Below, piece after piece: positions 15,123 to 23,955 of a stretch of 64,000 bases of DNA. The DNA comes from Actinomadura nitritigenes (GTDB taxonomy: Bacteria; Actinomycetota; Actinomycetes; Streptosporangiales; Streptosporangiaceae). How positions within the stretch are numbered: the stretch's first letter is position 1; every line of letters begins with the position of its first letter. The DNA lies in the NCBI RefSeq assembly GCF_017573545.1, contig NZ_JAGEOK010000036.1, positions 1 through 64,000 on the forward strand. Direction: 5' to 3'. A model generated the notes under the pieces. The model was not told the origin of the DNA, ran no database searches, and worked only from the letters and a program-made list of their open reading frames with translations. A program made the position numbers and the translations under genes.

Positions 15123-16934
15123 TCAGGCGGTGACGAGTGCGGCCAGGGATTCCTCACCCACAAGGGATTCGGCGTGCCAGGGCAACATCCAGGCGCGGGC
15201 GGCGAGGTGCTCTCGGACGCGGTGCACATGCGGGCGTTCCAGGGCGGCGCGCGCACTCAGGACGGGATCGCGGGTTCCGGTACCCGTGAGGGTGGCGTTG
15301 ATGATCCAGCCGTAGGGTTCGATGCCGGCCCGCCGCAGGTCGTCTTGGAGCGCCGCGGCCTCGGACACCGGCGTCGCTTCGGCGAGCGTGACGATGAGCA
15401 CGCGCGTGTGGACCGGGTCCCGCAGGCGCATGAGCGGTGTGGTGACACGGCCGCCCACGTGCTCCAGATCGCCCATGACCTGGCGATGGTACGACCCTGT
15501 GAGGTCCAGCAGCCGCAGCGTGTGACCGCTCGGAGCGGTGTCCACGATCACCAGTTGGCGCCGCGCTCTGGACAGCAGCGCTGAGAACGCACGGAAGACC
15601 GCCATCTCCTGGGTGCACGGGGAACGGAGATCCTCTTCCAGCAGCGCGCGACGTTCAGGGCTCAGGTGCTCGGCGGCGCGCAGCCGTCCGGCGGTGTAGT
15701 CGGCCAGTTCGGCGGCTGGGTCGATGCGGCTGAGGGTCAACTGGGGCGGCACCTCCCCGGTGAACAGGTCGCCGGGCCGACCGGCAGGGTCGGTGGTGGA
15801 CAAGTGCACCGGGTGGCCACGCCGGGCCAGGCCGACGGCAAGGGCCGCTGCGATCGTGGTCTTGCCGACACCGCCCTTGCCCATCACCAGGACCGCTCCT
15901 GGCGGACCGGCGCCCAGGTCCTCGACGAGGGCGTCCAGAGCGGGCAGGGGCATCGCCTCACCACCTGCCGGCACGGAGGCGGAGGCACGCGGGGCCGAAT
16001 CCGCGGGCGGCCGGGACACATGAGGGCTCGGCTCTCCCGTCAGCGCCCGAAGCGCCGGCACGCCGATCAGTTCATGAGCGATCAGGGGAACGGCGGCAAG
16101 GGGCAGTGTTCGCAGGCCGGGCGGTCGGTCGTCCAGTGCCGCCCGCTGATGGACGGCGAGCGCTCGTGCGACGGGATCATCGGGTGCCGGCGAGGCGAGC
16201 AGGCCATTGACGATCAGCCGTTGGTTGCCGATGCCTTCGGAGGCGAGCTCGGCTCCGGCACGACCGGCCTCACGCAGGGCCCCGGGATCCGGGCGGCTGA
16301 CCAGGACCAGCGTCGTACGAGTCGGGTCCGCCAGCTGCGTCACAGCTTCCTGGTATTGCTCGCGCTGGGCCTGAAGTCCCGAACGCGGTCCGAGGCAGCC
16401 GGCCCCCGCAGAGCTGGTCTTTATGTACTGCGACCAGGCGCTGGGCAGGTTCATCAACCGCAGCGTGTGCCCCGTCGGGGCCGTATCGAACAGCACGTGG
16501 TCGTACCGCTGCGCCAGCTCCGGCCGGACGATCAACTGGGTGAAGCGGTCGAACGCCGCCACCTCGACCGTGCATTCGCCCGCAAGCTGCTCCTCGATAC
16601 CGTGCAGTTCCTGCTCGCTCACCACCCCGCGGTAAGGAGCGATGACCCGTTCCCGGTAGGAGGCCGCCGCTGCTTCGGGGTCAAGGTTCATCGCTTCCAG
16701 CCCCGCCACGCCCGGAACCGGGCCGGGGACCGCGCCGACCCTCGCGCCGAGCAGGTCGTCGAGGTTGGACGCCGGATCGGTGCTGACCAGCAACACCCGC
16801 TTTCCCGCATCGGCCAAGGCGACCGCCGCCGCACCCGCGACGGTCGTCTTGCCCACCCCGCCCTTGCCCGTGAAGAAGACGAAGGGCGTCTTCCAGGTGC
16901 TCCACTGCATCATCGGCAGACCGAACGCTCGCAT
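15123..16934 (-). CDS. arsA: Two-domain arsenical pump-driving ATPase ArsA
   Basis: This 603-residue protein has two homologous ATPase halves, each with the signature P-loop GKGGVGKTT (residues 23-31 and near 350) and the switch DTAPTGHTLRL or DTAPSGHTLRL. The three As(III)-binding cysteines of the family are recognisable in ECTVEVAAFD, AGCLGP and SPCTQEMAVF. ArsA energises arsenite export with an ArsB-type permease. ATG 16934 is kept because MRAF is typical of the family, although no ribosome-binding site is evident. It is transcribed against the rest of the island, and no arsD gene is present. Confidence 0.95.
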   Translation of the reverse strand: MRAFGLPMMQWSTWKTPFVFFTGKGGVGKTTVAGAAAVALADAGKRVLLVSTDPASNLDDLLGARVGAVPGPVPGVAGLEAMNLDPEAAAASYRERVIAPYRGVVSEQELHGIEEQLAGECTVEVAAFDRFTQLIVRPELAQRYDHVLFDTAPTGHTLRLMNLPSAWSQYIKTSSAGAGCLGPRSGLQAQREQYQEAVTQLADPTRTTLVLVSRPDPGALREAGRAGAELASEGIGNQRLIVNGLLASPAPDDPVARALAVHQRAALDDRPPGLRTLPLAAVPLIAHELIGVPALRALTGEPSPHVSRPPADSAPRASASVPAGGEAMPLPALDALVEDLGAGPPGAVLVMGKGGVGKTTIAAALAVGLARRGHPVHLSTTDPAGRPGDLFTGEVPPQLTLSRIDPAAELADYTAGRLRAAEHLSPERRALLEEDLRSPCTQEMAVFRAFSALLSRARRQLVIVDTAPSGHTLRLLDLTGSYHRQVMGDLEHVGGRVTTPLMRLRDPVHTRVLIVTLAEATPVSEAAALQDDLRRAGIEPYGWIINATLTGTGTRDPVLSARAALERPHVHRVREHLAARAWMLPWHAESLVGEESLAALVTA

Positions 16935-17281
16935 CGTCAGACAGCCCCGTCACTCGGAGAATGCGTCAGTGCATCCGTGCGCTCCCGGTCCCGGGAGGCA
17001 CCTCATACATGCCCTCGGGCCAGTGCCGCGACCCGGGATACCGGTGGCTTTTGTCGGCAATCGGGCGAGGTGCCCACGGACCCGAGACGCCCCATCCGGA
17101 CTGAATGCACGACCGTTGGCCGGCGAGGCTCTAGGTCCGCCTGCTCGCCGTTAAGCGTCACTCCATGACCTGCCCGACGGCGACTTCGGCGGGCCCAGCC
17201 CGAGTGGCGCGCAGTTCGGCGCGGGAACCTCGCCCTGAGCGCAGGTCCGGCACCGCGGTCGTCGTGCTAACGTATCAGCTT
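16935..17281. other. Divergent intergenic region arsA/arsR 3
   Basis: No convincing gene is seen. The right end carries CTAACGTAT just before the GTGATGATG starts of arsR 3, which could act as a -10 for a leaderless transcript. No clear arsA promoter was found. Confidence 0.4.
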
Positions 17282-17284
17282 GTG

Positions 17285-17596
17285 ATGATGTCAGTTAAGA
17301 CTGATGTGTTGCGGCTGCTCGCCGACCCGTTGCGAGCGCGGATCGTTTCGCTGCTCGCGAGCGAGGCGCTGTGCACGTGTCACCTGGTCGAGGAGACCGG
17401 GGCCAAGCAGACCAACATCTCCAACCACCTGCGCGCGCTCCGCGAAGCAGGTCTGGTCGATACCGAGCCGTGTGGCCGCTTCACCTACTACCGGCTGCGC
17501 CCAGAGGCGCTGGACGGCCTGGCCGCCCAGCTGACCGGGCTGGCCGAGGCGGCGCGACGGGCGAATCTCGAACAGCGGAAGAGGCCTTGCCCGTGA
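17285..17596 (+). CDS. arsR: ArsR/SmtB-family arsenite-responsive repressor 3
   Basis: About 103 residues, a single winged helix: DVLRLLADPLRARIVSLLAS, then ALCTCHLVEETGAKQTNISN and HLRALREAGLVDTEPCGRFT. The C-T-C pair in the recognition segment is the As(III)-sensing site of classical ArsR; further cysteines are in EPCGR and at the C-terminus. Starts GTG 17282, ATG 17285 and ATG 17288 are adjacent, with a possible -10 only a few bases upstream, so the message may be leaderless. The stop overlaps the ACR3 start (GTGA), showing translational coupling with the pump. Confidence 0.92.
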   Translation: MMSVKTDVLRLLADPLRARIVSLLASEALCTCHLVEETGAKQTNISNHLRALREAGLVDTEPCGRFTYYRLRPEALDGLAAQLTGLAEAARRANLEQRKRPCP

Positions 17597-18666
17597 CCGG
17601 CACCGCGTCGAAGCCCGCCCCCGCCGATCATCACGAGCCCAAGGTCGTGGCGGGGCTGTCGACCCTGGACCGGTTCCTGCCGGTGTGGATCATCGCCGCG
17701 ATGGCGCTCGGTCTGGGGCTCGGACGCGCCATCCCCGGCCTCGATGACGCGCTGTCCAAGGTGGAGGCGGGCGGGATCTCGCTGCCGATCGCGCTCGGGC
17801 TGCTGGCGATGATGTATCCGGTGCTGGCCAAGGTGCGCTACGACCGGCTCGACACCGTCACCGGCGACCGCCGTCTCATGGTCTCCTCGCTGGTGCTGAA
17901 CTGGGTCGTCGGACCGGCGGTGATGTTCGCACTGGCCTGGATCTTCCTGCCGGACCTGCCCGAGTACCGCACCGGGCTCATCATCGTCGGGCTCGCCCGC
18001 TGCATCGCGATGGTCATCATCTGGAACGACCTCGCCTGCGGCGACCGGGAGGCCGCGGCGGTGCTGGTGGCACTGAACTCGGTGTTCCAGGTCGTCGCGT
18101 TCGGGGCGCTCGGCTGGTTCTACCTGAAGGTCCTGCCGGGCTGGCTCGGCCTGGACACCAGCGACCTGCACTTCTCCACCGGCAAGATCGTGGTGAACGT
18201 GCTGGTGTTCCTCGGCGTCCCGCTGCTGGCCGGCTACCTCACCCGGCGCTTGGGGGAGAGGGCCCGCGGCCGCGAGTGGTACGAGTCGCGGTTCCTTCCG
18301 CGCATCGGGCCGGTCGCGCTGTACGGGCTGCTGTTCACCATCGTGATCCTGTTCGCCCTGCAGGGGAAGACGATCACCTCCCAGCCCGCCGACGTCGCCC
18401 GGATCGCCCTGCCGTTGCTGGCCTACTTCGCGCTCATGTGGGGCGGGGCGTTCGCCCTGGGCCGGGGCGTCGGGCTGCCCTACCCGCGCACCGCGACCCT
18501 GGCGTTCACCGCCGCCGGGAACAACTTCGAGCTGGCCATCGCGGTCGCGATCGGCACCTTCGGCGTCACCTCCGGCCAAGCCCTGTCCGGTGTCGTCGGA
18601 CCGCTGATCGAGGTGCCCGTGCTGGTCGGGCTCGTCTACGTCTCGCTGTGGCTGCGCCGCCGCTGA
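17593..18666 (+). CDS. arsB: ACR3-family arsenite efflux permease
   Basis: This 357-residue membrane protein has about ten spans. Diagnostic blocks are STLDRFLPVWIIAAMALGLG, GLARCIAMVIIWNDLACGD (with the conserved Cys needed for As(III) transport in ACR3), FTAAGNNFELAIAVAIG and the C-terminal GPLIEVPVLVGLVYVSL. It exports As(OH)3 and may be energised by ArsA encoded divergently. The start is GTG 17593, overlapping the arsR stop by 4 nt. It is followed by arsC in the classical order arsR-ACR3-arsC. Confidence 0.96.
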   Translation: MTGTASKPAPADHHEPKVVAGLSTLDRFLPVWIIAAMALGLGLGRAIPGLDDALSKVEAGGISLPIALGLLAMMYPVLAKVRYDRLDTVTGDRRLMVSSLVLNWVVGPAVMFALAWIFLPDLPEYRTGLIIVGLARCIAMVIIWNDLACGDREAAAVLVALNSVFQVVAFGALGWFYLKVLPGWLGLDTSDLHFSTGKIVVNVLVFLGVPLLAGYLTRRLGERARGREWYESRFLPRIGPVALYGLLFTIVILFALQGKTITSQPADVARIALPLLAYFALMWGGAFALGRGVGLPYPRTATLAFTAAGNNFELAIAVAIGTFGVTSGQALSGVVGPLIEVPVLVGLVYVSLWLRRR

Positions 18667-18716
18667 CCTGCTCACCACCGTCCCGCTCGCCACTCTCGAC
18701 CCGTAACGGAGCCCCG

Positions 18717-19130
18717 ATGCCCGACAAGCCCAGCGTGCTGTTCGTCTGCGTCCACAACGCCGGACGCTCGCAGATGGCCGCCGCCTACCTGACCCACTTC
18801 GCCGGCGACCGGGTCGAGGTCCGCTCCGCCGGATCCGAGCCCGCCGACCAGGTCAACCCCGCCGTCGTCCAGGCCATGGCCGAAGAGGGCATCGACATCT
18901 CCGCCGAGATCCCCAAGGTCCTCACCGTCGACGCCGTCCAAGCCTCCGACGTCGTCATCACCATGGGCTGCGGCGACACCTGTCCCGTCTTCCCCGGCAA
19001 GCGCTACCTCGACTGGCAGCTCGACGACCCCGCCGGGCAAGGCGTCGACGCCGTCCGTCCCATCCGCGACGAGATCCGCGGCCGCATCGAGACGCTCACC
19101 GCCGAACTCACCGGCCCCGAGCAGGCGTGA
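18717..19130 (+). CDS. arsC: Arsenate reductase, low-molecular-weight phosphatase type
   Basis: This 137-residue protein begins MPDKPSVLFVCVHNAGRSQM, carrying the P-loop C-x5-R (C-V-H-N-A-G-R). Later MGCGDTCPVFPG provides the resolving cysteines and YLDWQLDDPAGQ the following loop, as in thioredoxin/mycothiol-linked ArsC proteins. It reduces arsenate to arsenite for export by the pump encoded 50 nt upstream. The start is ATG 18717 with CGGAG upstream. Confidence 0.95.
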   Translation: MPDKPSVLFVCVHNAGRSQMAAAYLTHFAGDRVEVRSAGSEPADQVNPAVVQAMAEEGIDISAEIPKVLTVDAVQASDVVITMGCGDTCPVFPGKRYLDWQLDDPAGQGVDAVRPIRDEIRGRIETLTAELTGPEQA

Positions 19131-19320
19131 CCGGCACCCCCTGGTTCTGACCCGTCCTGGATGTGCAGGCTGGACTCCGCCTCGACGTCCGGGAACGGTC
19201 CGGCGGGGCCTGGCCGCACTCGTGGGAGGCCCGGGGGGCCGCGAATCCGAACTCGAAAATCCGGTTGACCTGCATGAACAGGGTATATCGCCCGCGATCC
19301 TCGATGTGGAGGGAGGAATC

Positions 19321-20529
19321 GTGGCGGACACCAACCGCGGCGTCGTATACCAGGGACCGGGCGAGGTCACGGTCGAGGACTTGGACTTCCCCAAGCTCGA
19401 ACTGACCGAGCAGAACGGCCGCCGGCTCCAGCACGGCGTCATCCTGAAGGTACTCGCGACCAACATCTGCGGGTCCGACCAGCACATGGTGCGCGGCCGG
19501 ACGACCGCGCCCGCCGGGCTCACGCTCGGCCACGAGATCACCGGCGAGGTGATCGAGACAGGCCGGGACGTCGAGTTCATCAAGCAGGGCGACCTCGTCA
19601 GCGTCCCGTTCAACATCGCGTGCGGGCGCTGCCGCAACTGCAAGGAGCGCCACACCGGCGTGTGCGAGAACGTCAACCGGGAACGGCCCGGCGCCGCCTA
19701 CGGCTACGTCGACATGGGCGGCTGGCATGGCGGGCAGGCGCGGTACGCGGTCATCCCGTACGCGGACTTCAACCTGCTGAAGTTCCCGGCCGACCGCGAC
19801 ACGGTGATGGCCAAGCTGCCGGACCTGGCGATGCTGTCGGACATCCTCCCCACCGGCTACCACGGCGCCTACACGGCGGGCGTGACCACCGGGTCGACCG
19901 TGTACGTGGCGGGCGCGGGCCCGGTCGGGCTGGCGTGCGCCACCGCCTGCCTGCTGCTCGGCGCGGCCGTCGTGATCGTCGGCGACATGAACGAGGAGCG
20001 GCTGGCGCAGGCCCGCGGGTTCGGATGCGAGACGATCAACCTGTCCCAGCACGCGGACGTGGGCGAGCAGATCGAGCAGATCCTCGGCGTTCCCGAGGTG
20101 GACGCGGCCGTCGACTGCGTCGGGTTCGAGGCGCGCGGCCACGGTCCGGAGGGGGGAGAGCAGCCCGCGACCGTCCTCAACACGTTGATGGACATCACCC
20201 GGGCGGCCGGGCGGGTCGGCATCCCCGGCCTCTACGTGACCGGCGACCCGGGAGCCTCGGACGAGAACGCCCGGGTCGGGCAGCTCGGCCTGAAGATCGG
20301 GCTCGGCTGGGCCAAGTCCGAGACGCTCACCACCGGACAGTGCCCGGTGATGGCCTACAACCGGCAGCTGATGATGGCGATCCTGCACGACCGTGTGCAC
20401 GTCGCCCGCAACGTCAACGCGACGGTCATCCCGCTCGACCAGGCGCCCCAGGGCTACGCCGAGTTCGACCGGGGCGCGGCGCGCAAGTACATCCTCGACC
20501 CGCACGGGCTGGTGGGCGCCGCGGCGTGA
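19321..20529 (+). CDS. fdhA: Zinc-dependent formaldehyde dehydrogenase, glutathione-independent type
   Basis: This 402-residue medium-chain dehydrogenase matches the length of FdhA proteins. Catalytic zinc ligands are in NICGSDQHMVRGRTT and GLTLGHEITGEV; the structural zinc cysteines are in CGRCRNCKERHTGVCENV; NAD binding is at VYVAGAGPVGLACATACLLL. The family oxidises formaldehyde, and some members dismutate aldehydes with tightly bound NAD. The start is GTG 19321 with GGAGGG upstream. It stands 190 nt after arsC and is probably not part of the arsenic operon. Confidence 0.93.
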   Translation: MADTNRGVVYQGPGEVTVEDLDFPKLELTEQNGRRLQHGVILKVLATNICGSDQHMVRGRTTAPAGLTLGHEITGEVIETGRDVEFIKQGDLVSVPFNIACGRCRNCKERHTGVCENVNRERPGAAYGYVDMGGWHGGQARYAVIPYADFNLLKFPADRDTVMAKLPDLAMLSDILPTGYHGAYTAGVTTGSTVYVAGAGPVGLACATACLLLGAAVVIVGDMNEERLAQARGFGCETINLSQHADVGEQIEQILGVPEVDAAVDCVGFEARGHGPEGGEQPATVLNTLMDITRAAGRVGIPGLYVTGDPGASDENARVGQLGLKIGLGWAKSETLTTGQCPVMAYNRQLMMAILHDRVHVARNVNATVIPLDQAPQGYAEFDRGAARKYILDPHGLVGAAA

Positions 20530-20952
20530 GCCCCAGGCGGGCGTCGCCGACGAGCGCGCCCGCGGCCCGCGCCGCCGTGCGGCCGGGCCGGCGCCCGTGG
20601 CCTCACGGCTTCGGGCGCCCTCGCGGATGCGGCCGCGAACCGTCGCCCGGCCGCGCCGAACTCCTTGAGGGCGCGGCCGGCTCCGCCTGCGGGCCGGTCT
20701 CGGGAGGGCGGTGACCGGTCGGTCTCGAATATGCCGCATGACGGTAAGCACTCCGCCATATAGCTGCTGACCTGCTGGAATGCGTGTGTCTCGGCCCAAT
20801 GCGGGCAGACATCCCGCGCAGGTGGCCCAAGGCCTCGCGAGCCCGAACGGCTGGTCGACCCATCAACGGCACCGCCGCCCGGCTCCAGCCCCCGCACACC
20901 CTTGGTTCTTCTGCGGGTCCTGTTGGGTTCTGCGTGGACGGCCGGAGGTCTC
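20530..20952. other. Intergenic region before the glycosyltransferase gene
   Basis: No credible gene is seen. At 20729-20736 ATATGCCG and at 20754-20761 CGCCATAT form an inverted repeat (7 of 8) in the only AT-rich patch, a candidate operator or promoter for the downstream gene. GC-rich dyads just after fdhA could terminate it, but none is distinctive. Confidence 0.35.
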
Positions 20953-23190
20953 ATGGCATCGGGTTCGGATACGGCGGTCACGATCAGCGTGGTCCTGCCG
21001 GTGTACAACGTGCAGGAATATCTCCCTCAATGCCTGGAATCGCTCTTCCAGCAGGCCACCTCCGGGGTGGAGGTGGTGGCGGTCGACGACGCGTCGCCCG
21101 ACGACTGCGGACGGATACTCGACGAGTATGCGCGCCGCGACCCGCGCCTGCGGGTGGTGCACCTGGACCGCAACCATGGTCTGGGCGAGGCCCGCAACAT
21201 CGGCCTCGGCCACGCTCACGGGGACTATGTCTGGTTCGTTGACAGCGACGACTGGGTGACCAGCGGCGCGCTGGCCGCCATCCGCCGCCGGCTGGAGCGT
21301 GCCCGGCCGGACGTCCTGGTGTTCGACCACGCGCGTGAGATCGCGCCCGGCCGGCTGGCCCCGAACCCGTGGAGCAGGCTGCTCCGCGAGCCGCCGCCGG
21401 ATGAGTCCTTCACCCTGGACGAGCGGCCGTCCGCGCTCGGGCTGATGATGACGGCGTGGAACAAGGTGATCCGGCGGGAGTTCCTGCTGGACCTGGGCCT
21501 GGACTTCGGCGATGGGTTCTATGAGGACGTGGCGGTCACCTATCCGATCCTGATGGCCGCCGAGCGCATCTCGCTTCTGGACCGCGTCTGCTACGTCTAC
21601 CGTGTGCGGCGCACGGGTGCGATCACCTCGACGTCCAGCGACCGGCACTTCGAGGTCTTCGACGGGTACGGGAAGATCTTCGCCTTCATGGACGGACGAT
21701 CGGGCTCGGCCGATCGTCACCGGGCCGCGATGTTCGACCGGATGATCTGGCACTACACCACGATCGCCGAGGACCCTTCCCGGGTACCGGCGGCTTCGCG
21801 GCGGCGCTTCTTCCAGCGGGTGTCACAGGAGTTCCGGGCGCACCGTCCGAGCCCCTACCGGTATCCGCGCGGGGCGCGCGGGGTCAAGTTCCGGCTGGTC
21901 GAACGCGACCTGTACTGGCTGTTCCGCGGGCTCTGGCCGCTCAACCGGACGCGGCTCGTGCTGCGCGCCGTGGTCCGGCGGGCGGGCGGTATGGCGCGCA
22001 CCGGCGTCAGGCGCGCCAGGGCCGCGGCGCCCCTCGCCTACTACCAGCTGCAGAAACGGCTGCCGATGGACGCCGGGCTCGCGGTCTACGCGGCGTACTG
22101 GTACCGCGGCTACGCCTGCAACCCCAAGGCGATCTACGAGAAAGCCCGGGAGCTGGCGCCGGACGTCCACGGTGTGTGGGTGGTCGGGCCGGAGGCCGCG
22201 GGGTCGTTGCCGGCGGGCGTCGACCACGTCGTCGAGGGCTCGCTGCGCTACTTCCGCGTCATGGCCCGCGCGAAGTACCTCGTCAACAACGTCAACTTCC
22301 CGCACGCCATGTCCAAGCGCCGCGGCTCCGTGCACATCCAGACACTGCACGGAACGCCGTTGAAGAAGATGGGGCTGGAGCAGGAGCCCTATCCGGTCGG
22401 CGCGGGCACCATGAACTTCGCCCGGCTGCGGAAGCACAGCCGGCGATGGGACTACGTCATCTCCGCCAATCCGCTGTCGTCGCAGGTGTGGCGGCGGGCC
22501 TATCCCGGTGACTACGAGATCCTGGAGACGGGGTATCCGCGCAACGATCGCCTCTTCCACGCGAGCGCCCAGGACATCGACCGCATTCGCCGTGACCTCG
22601 GCATCGCGACGGACCAGACCGCCGTCCTCTACGCGCCCACCTACCGCGACCACCTCGACGAACTGGTGTATCCACTCGACCCTGCCGTTCTGGCGGCGGC
22701 GCTCGGCCCCCGATACGTGCTGCTCGTCCGTGCCCACTACCTCACGGGATCGACGCCGCTCCCGGCGCCTTCCGCGGATTCGGCGTCGATGCTGGACGTG
22801 TCCGGACATCCCGCCGTCGAAGATCTCTGCCTGGCCGCCGACACCCTGATCACCGACTACTCATCGATCATGTTCGACTACGCCCACCTCGACCGGCCCA
22901 TCGTCATCCACGCACCGGACTGGGAGACCTACCGCCGCACGAGGGGCGTCACCTTCGACCTGCTCGCCGACCCTCCCGGTCCGGTGACCCGCACCGAGGA
23001 CGAACTCATCGCGTGCTTCAAGGGCGACGAACCCGGCAGCGCGTCGTCGACCGCCAAGCGCGCCGCGTTCCGCCGCCGGTTCTGCACCTTCGACGACGGC
23101 CGCGCCGCCGAACGCATCGTCCGCCGCGTCTACCGCCAGGGCGAGTCCGACGAGCCCATCGGGATCTTCCAAGACGCCATCACCCGGTGA
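20953..23190 (+). CDS. Bifunctional family-2 glycosyltransferase / CDP-glycerol glycerophosphotransferase
   Basis: This 745-residue fusion has two parts. Residues 10-300 are a GT-A glycosyltransferase (ISVVLPVYNVQEYLPQCLES, VVAVDDASPDD, YVWFVDSDDWV with its D-x-D). The C-terminal half is a TagF/TagB-like CDP-glycerol transferase (VHIQTLHGTPLKKMGLEQEP, ILETGYPRNDRLF, APTYRDHLDEL, LITDYSSIMFDYA). It should build a glycerol-phosphate or teichoic-acid-like cell-wall polymer at the inner membrane face. The start is ATG 20953 with GGAGG 4 nt before it. No other wall-polymer gene is adjacent. Confidence 0.9.
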   Translation: MASGSDTAVTISVVLPVYNVQEYLPQCLESLFQQATSGVEVVAVDDASPDDCGRILDEYARRDPRLRVVHLDRNHGLGEARNIGLGHAHGDYVWFVDSDDWVTSGALAAIRRRLERARPDVLVFDHAREIAPGRLAPNPWSRLLREPPPDESFTLDERPSALGLMMTAWNKVIRREFLLDLGLDFGDGFYEDVAVTYPILMAAERISLLDRVCYVYRVRRTGAITSTSSDRHFEVFDGYGKIFAFMDGRSGSADRHRAAMFDRMIWHYTTIAEDPSRVPAASRRRFFQRVSQEFRAHRPSPYRYPRGARGVKFRLVERDLYWLFRGLWPLNRTRLVLRAVVRRAGGMARTGVRRARAAAPLAYYQLQKRLPMDAGLAVYAAYWYRGYACNPKAIYEKARELAPDVHGVWVVGPEAAGSLPAGVDHVVEGSLRYFRVMARAKYLVNNVNFPHAMSKRRGSVHIQTLHGTPLKKMGLEQEPYPVGAGTMNFARLRKHSRRWDYVISANPLSSQVWRRAYPGDYEILETGYPRNDRLFHASAQDIDRIRRDLGIATDQTAVLYAPTYRDHLDELVYPLDPAVLAAALGPRYVLLVRAHYLTGSTPLPAPSADSASMLDVSGHPAVEDLCLAADTLITDYSSIMFDYAHLDRPIVIHAPDWETYRRTRGVTFDLLADPPGPVTRTEDELIACFKGDEPGSASSTAKRAAFRRRFCTFDDGRAAERIVRRVYRQGESDEPIGIFQDAITR

Positions 23191-23229
23191 CGATGCCCGC
23201 GGACGGGCGGCGGGATCCGAGCCCGCGGA

Positions 23230-23829
23230 TCAGGCGCGGAGGGCGTCGATCAGGGCGTCGACGGCGGCGAGCGTGCCGGCCGTGTCGAGTCCGGTGCGGG
23301 AGACCAGCGAAAGGCCCTGGACGGTGAACAGCAGCAGCCGTGCCTGGGCCTCGGGGCCGGCGTCCTGCCTGACCTCGCCGTCGGCCTGCGCGCGGCGCAG
23401 GGCGTCGGCGACGATCCGGGTGAAGCGGGCGTGCGAGCGGGCCACGATCTCGCTGGCCTCGGCGTCGTGGGGAACGAGTTCGGCGGTGGTGTTGCCGATC
23501 ATGCATCCCTGCGGAACGCCGAGGTCGGAGGCGTACTCCTGCGCCCGGACCGGGGTGGCGAGCACCTCGCGCAGCGCCGGCAGCACCGGCCCGGTTTCCA
23601 GCGCCTCGGTCAGCCGGCGCTCGTAGGTGTCCCAGTAGAGCTGGACGGCCGCCAGGTAGAAGTTCCGCTTGTCGCCGAAGGCGCCGTACAGGCTCCCCCG
23701 CTCCAGGGCGAGCGCGTCGACGAGGTCCTGGACGGACGTCGCGCCGTAGCCCCGGGACCAGAACAGCAGCAGCGCGCGCTCCAGAGCCTGGTCCTTGTCG
23801 AATGCGCGGGGGCGCCCTGTCCGTGCCAT
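23230..23829 (-). CDS. TetR-family repressor
   Basis: This 199-residue regulator has an N-terminal helix-turn-helix (LFWSRGYGATSVQDLVDALA, LERGSLYGAFGDKRNFYLAA). The C-terminal ligand domain includes GVPQGCMIGNTTAELVPHDA, typical of the TetR subgroup around AcrR-like regulators. The inducer is unknown. It is divergent from two SDR genes, and an inverted repeat (23842-23871) immediately beyond its ATG suggests it represses itself and them. Confidence 0.9.
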   Translation of the reverse strand: MARTGRPRAFDKDQALERALLLFWSRGYGATSVQDLVDALALERGSLYGAFGDKRNFYLAAVQLYWDTYERRLTEALETGPVLPALREVLATPVRAQEYASDLGVPQGCMIGNTTAELVPHDAEASEIVARSHARFTRIVADALRRAQADGEVRQDAGPEAQARLLLFTVQGLSLVSRTGLDTAGTLAAVDALIDALRA

Positions 23830-23841
23830 GCCCCCACGTTA

Positions 23842-23871
23842 CGACTTTTTGACCGCGTGCACAAAAGGTCG
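23842..23871. promoter_or_regulatory. Candidate TetR operator
   Basis: CGACTTTTTG (23842-23851) and CAAAAGGTCG (23862-23871) form an inverted repeat, 9 of 10 positions matching, 13 nt from the tetR start codon and upstream of the SDR operon. A further GACTTTTTG copy occurs near 23889-23897. Confidence 0.7.
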
Positions 23872-23955
23872 TACGGTGACGCCCGAGGGACTTTTTGAAC
23901 GATGACACGGAAGTCGGCGCGCAGGACCGCGACGGCGGACGAGAGGCGGAACGAC

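Noticed and set aside
23191..23229. GCCCGCGGA direct repeats as a terminator between convergent genes
   Set aside because: The copies are direct, not inverted, so no stable hairpin forms.
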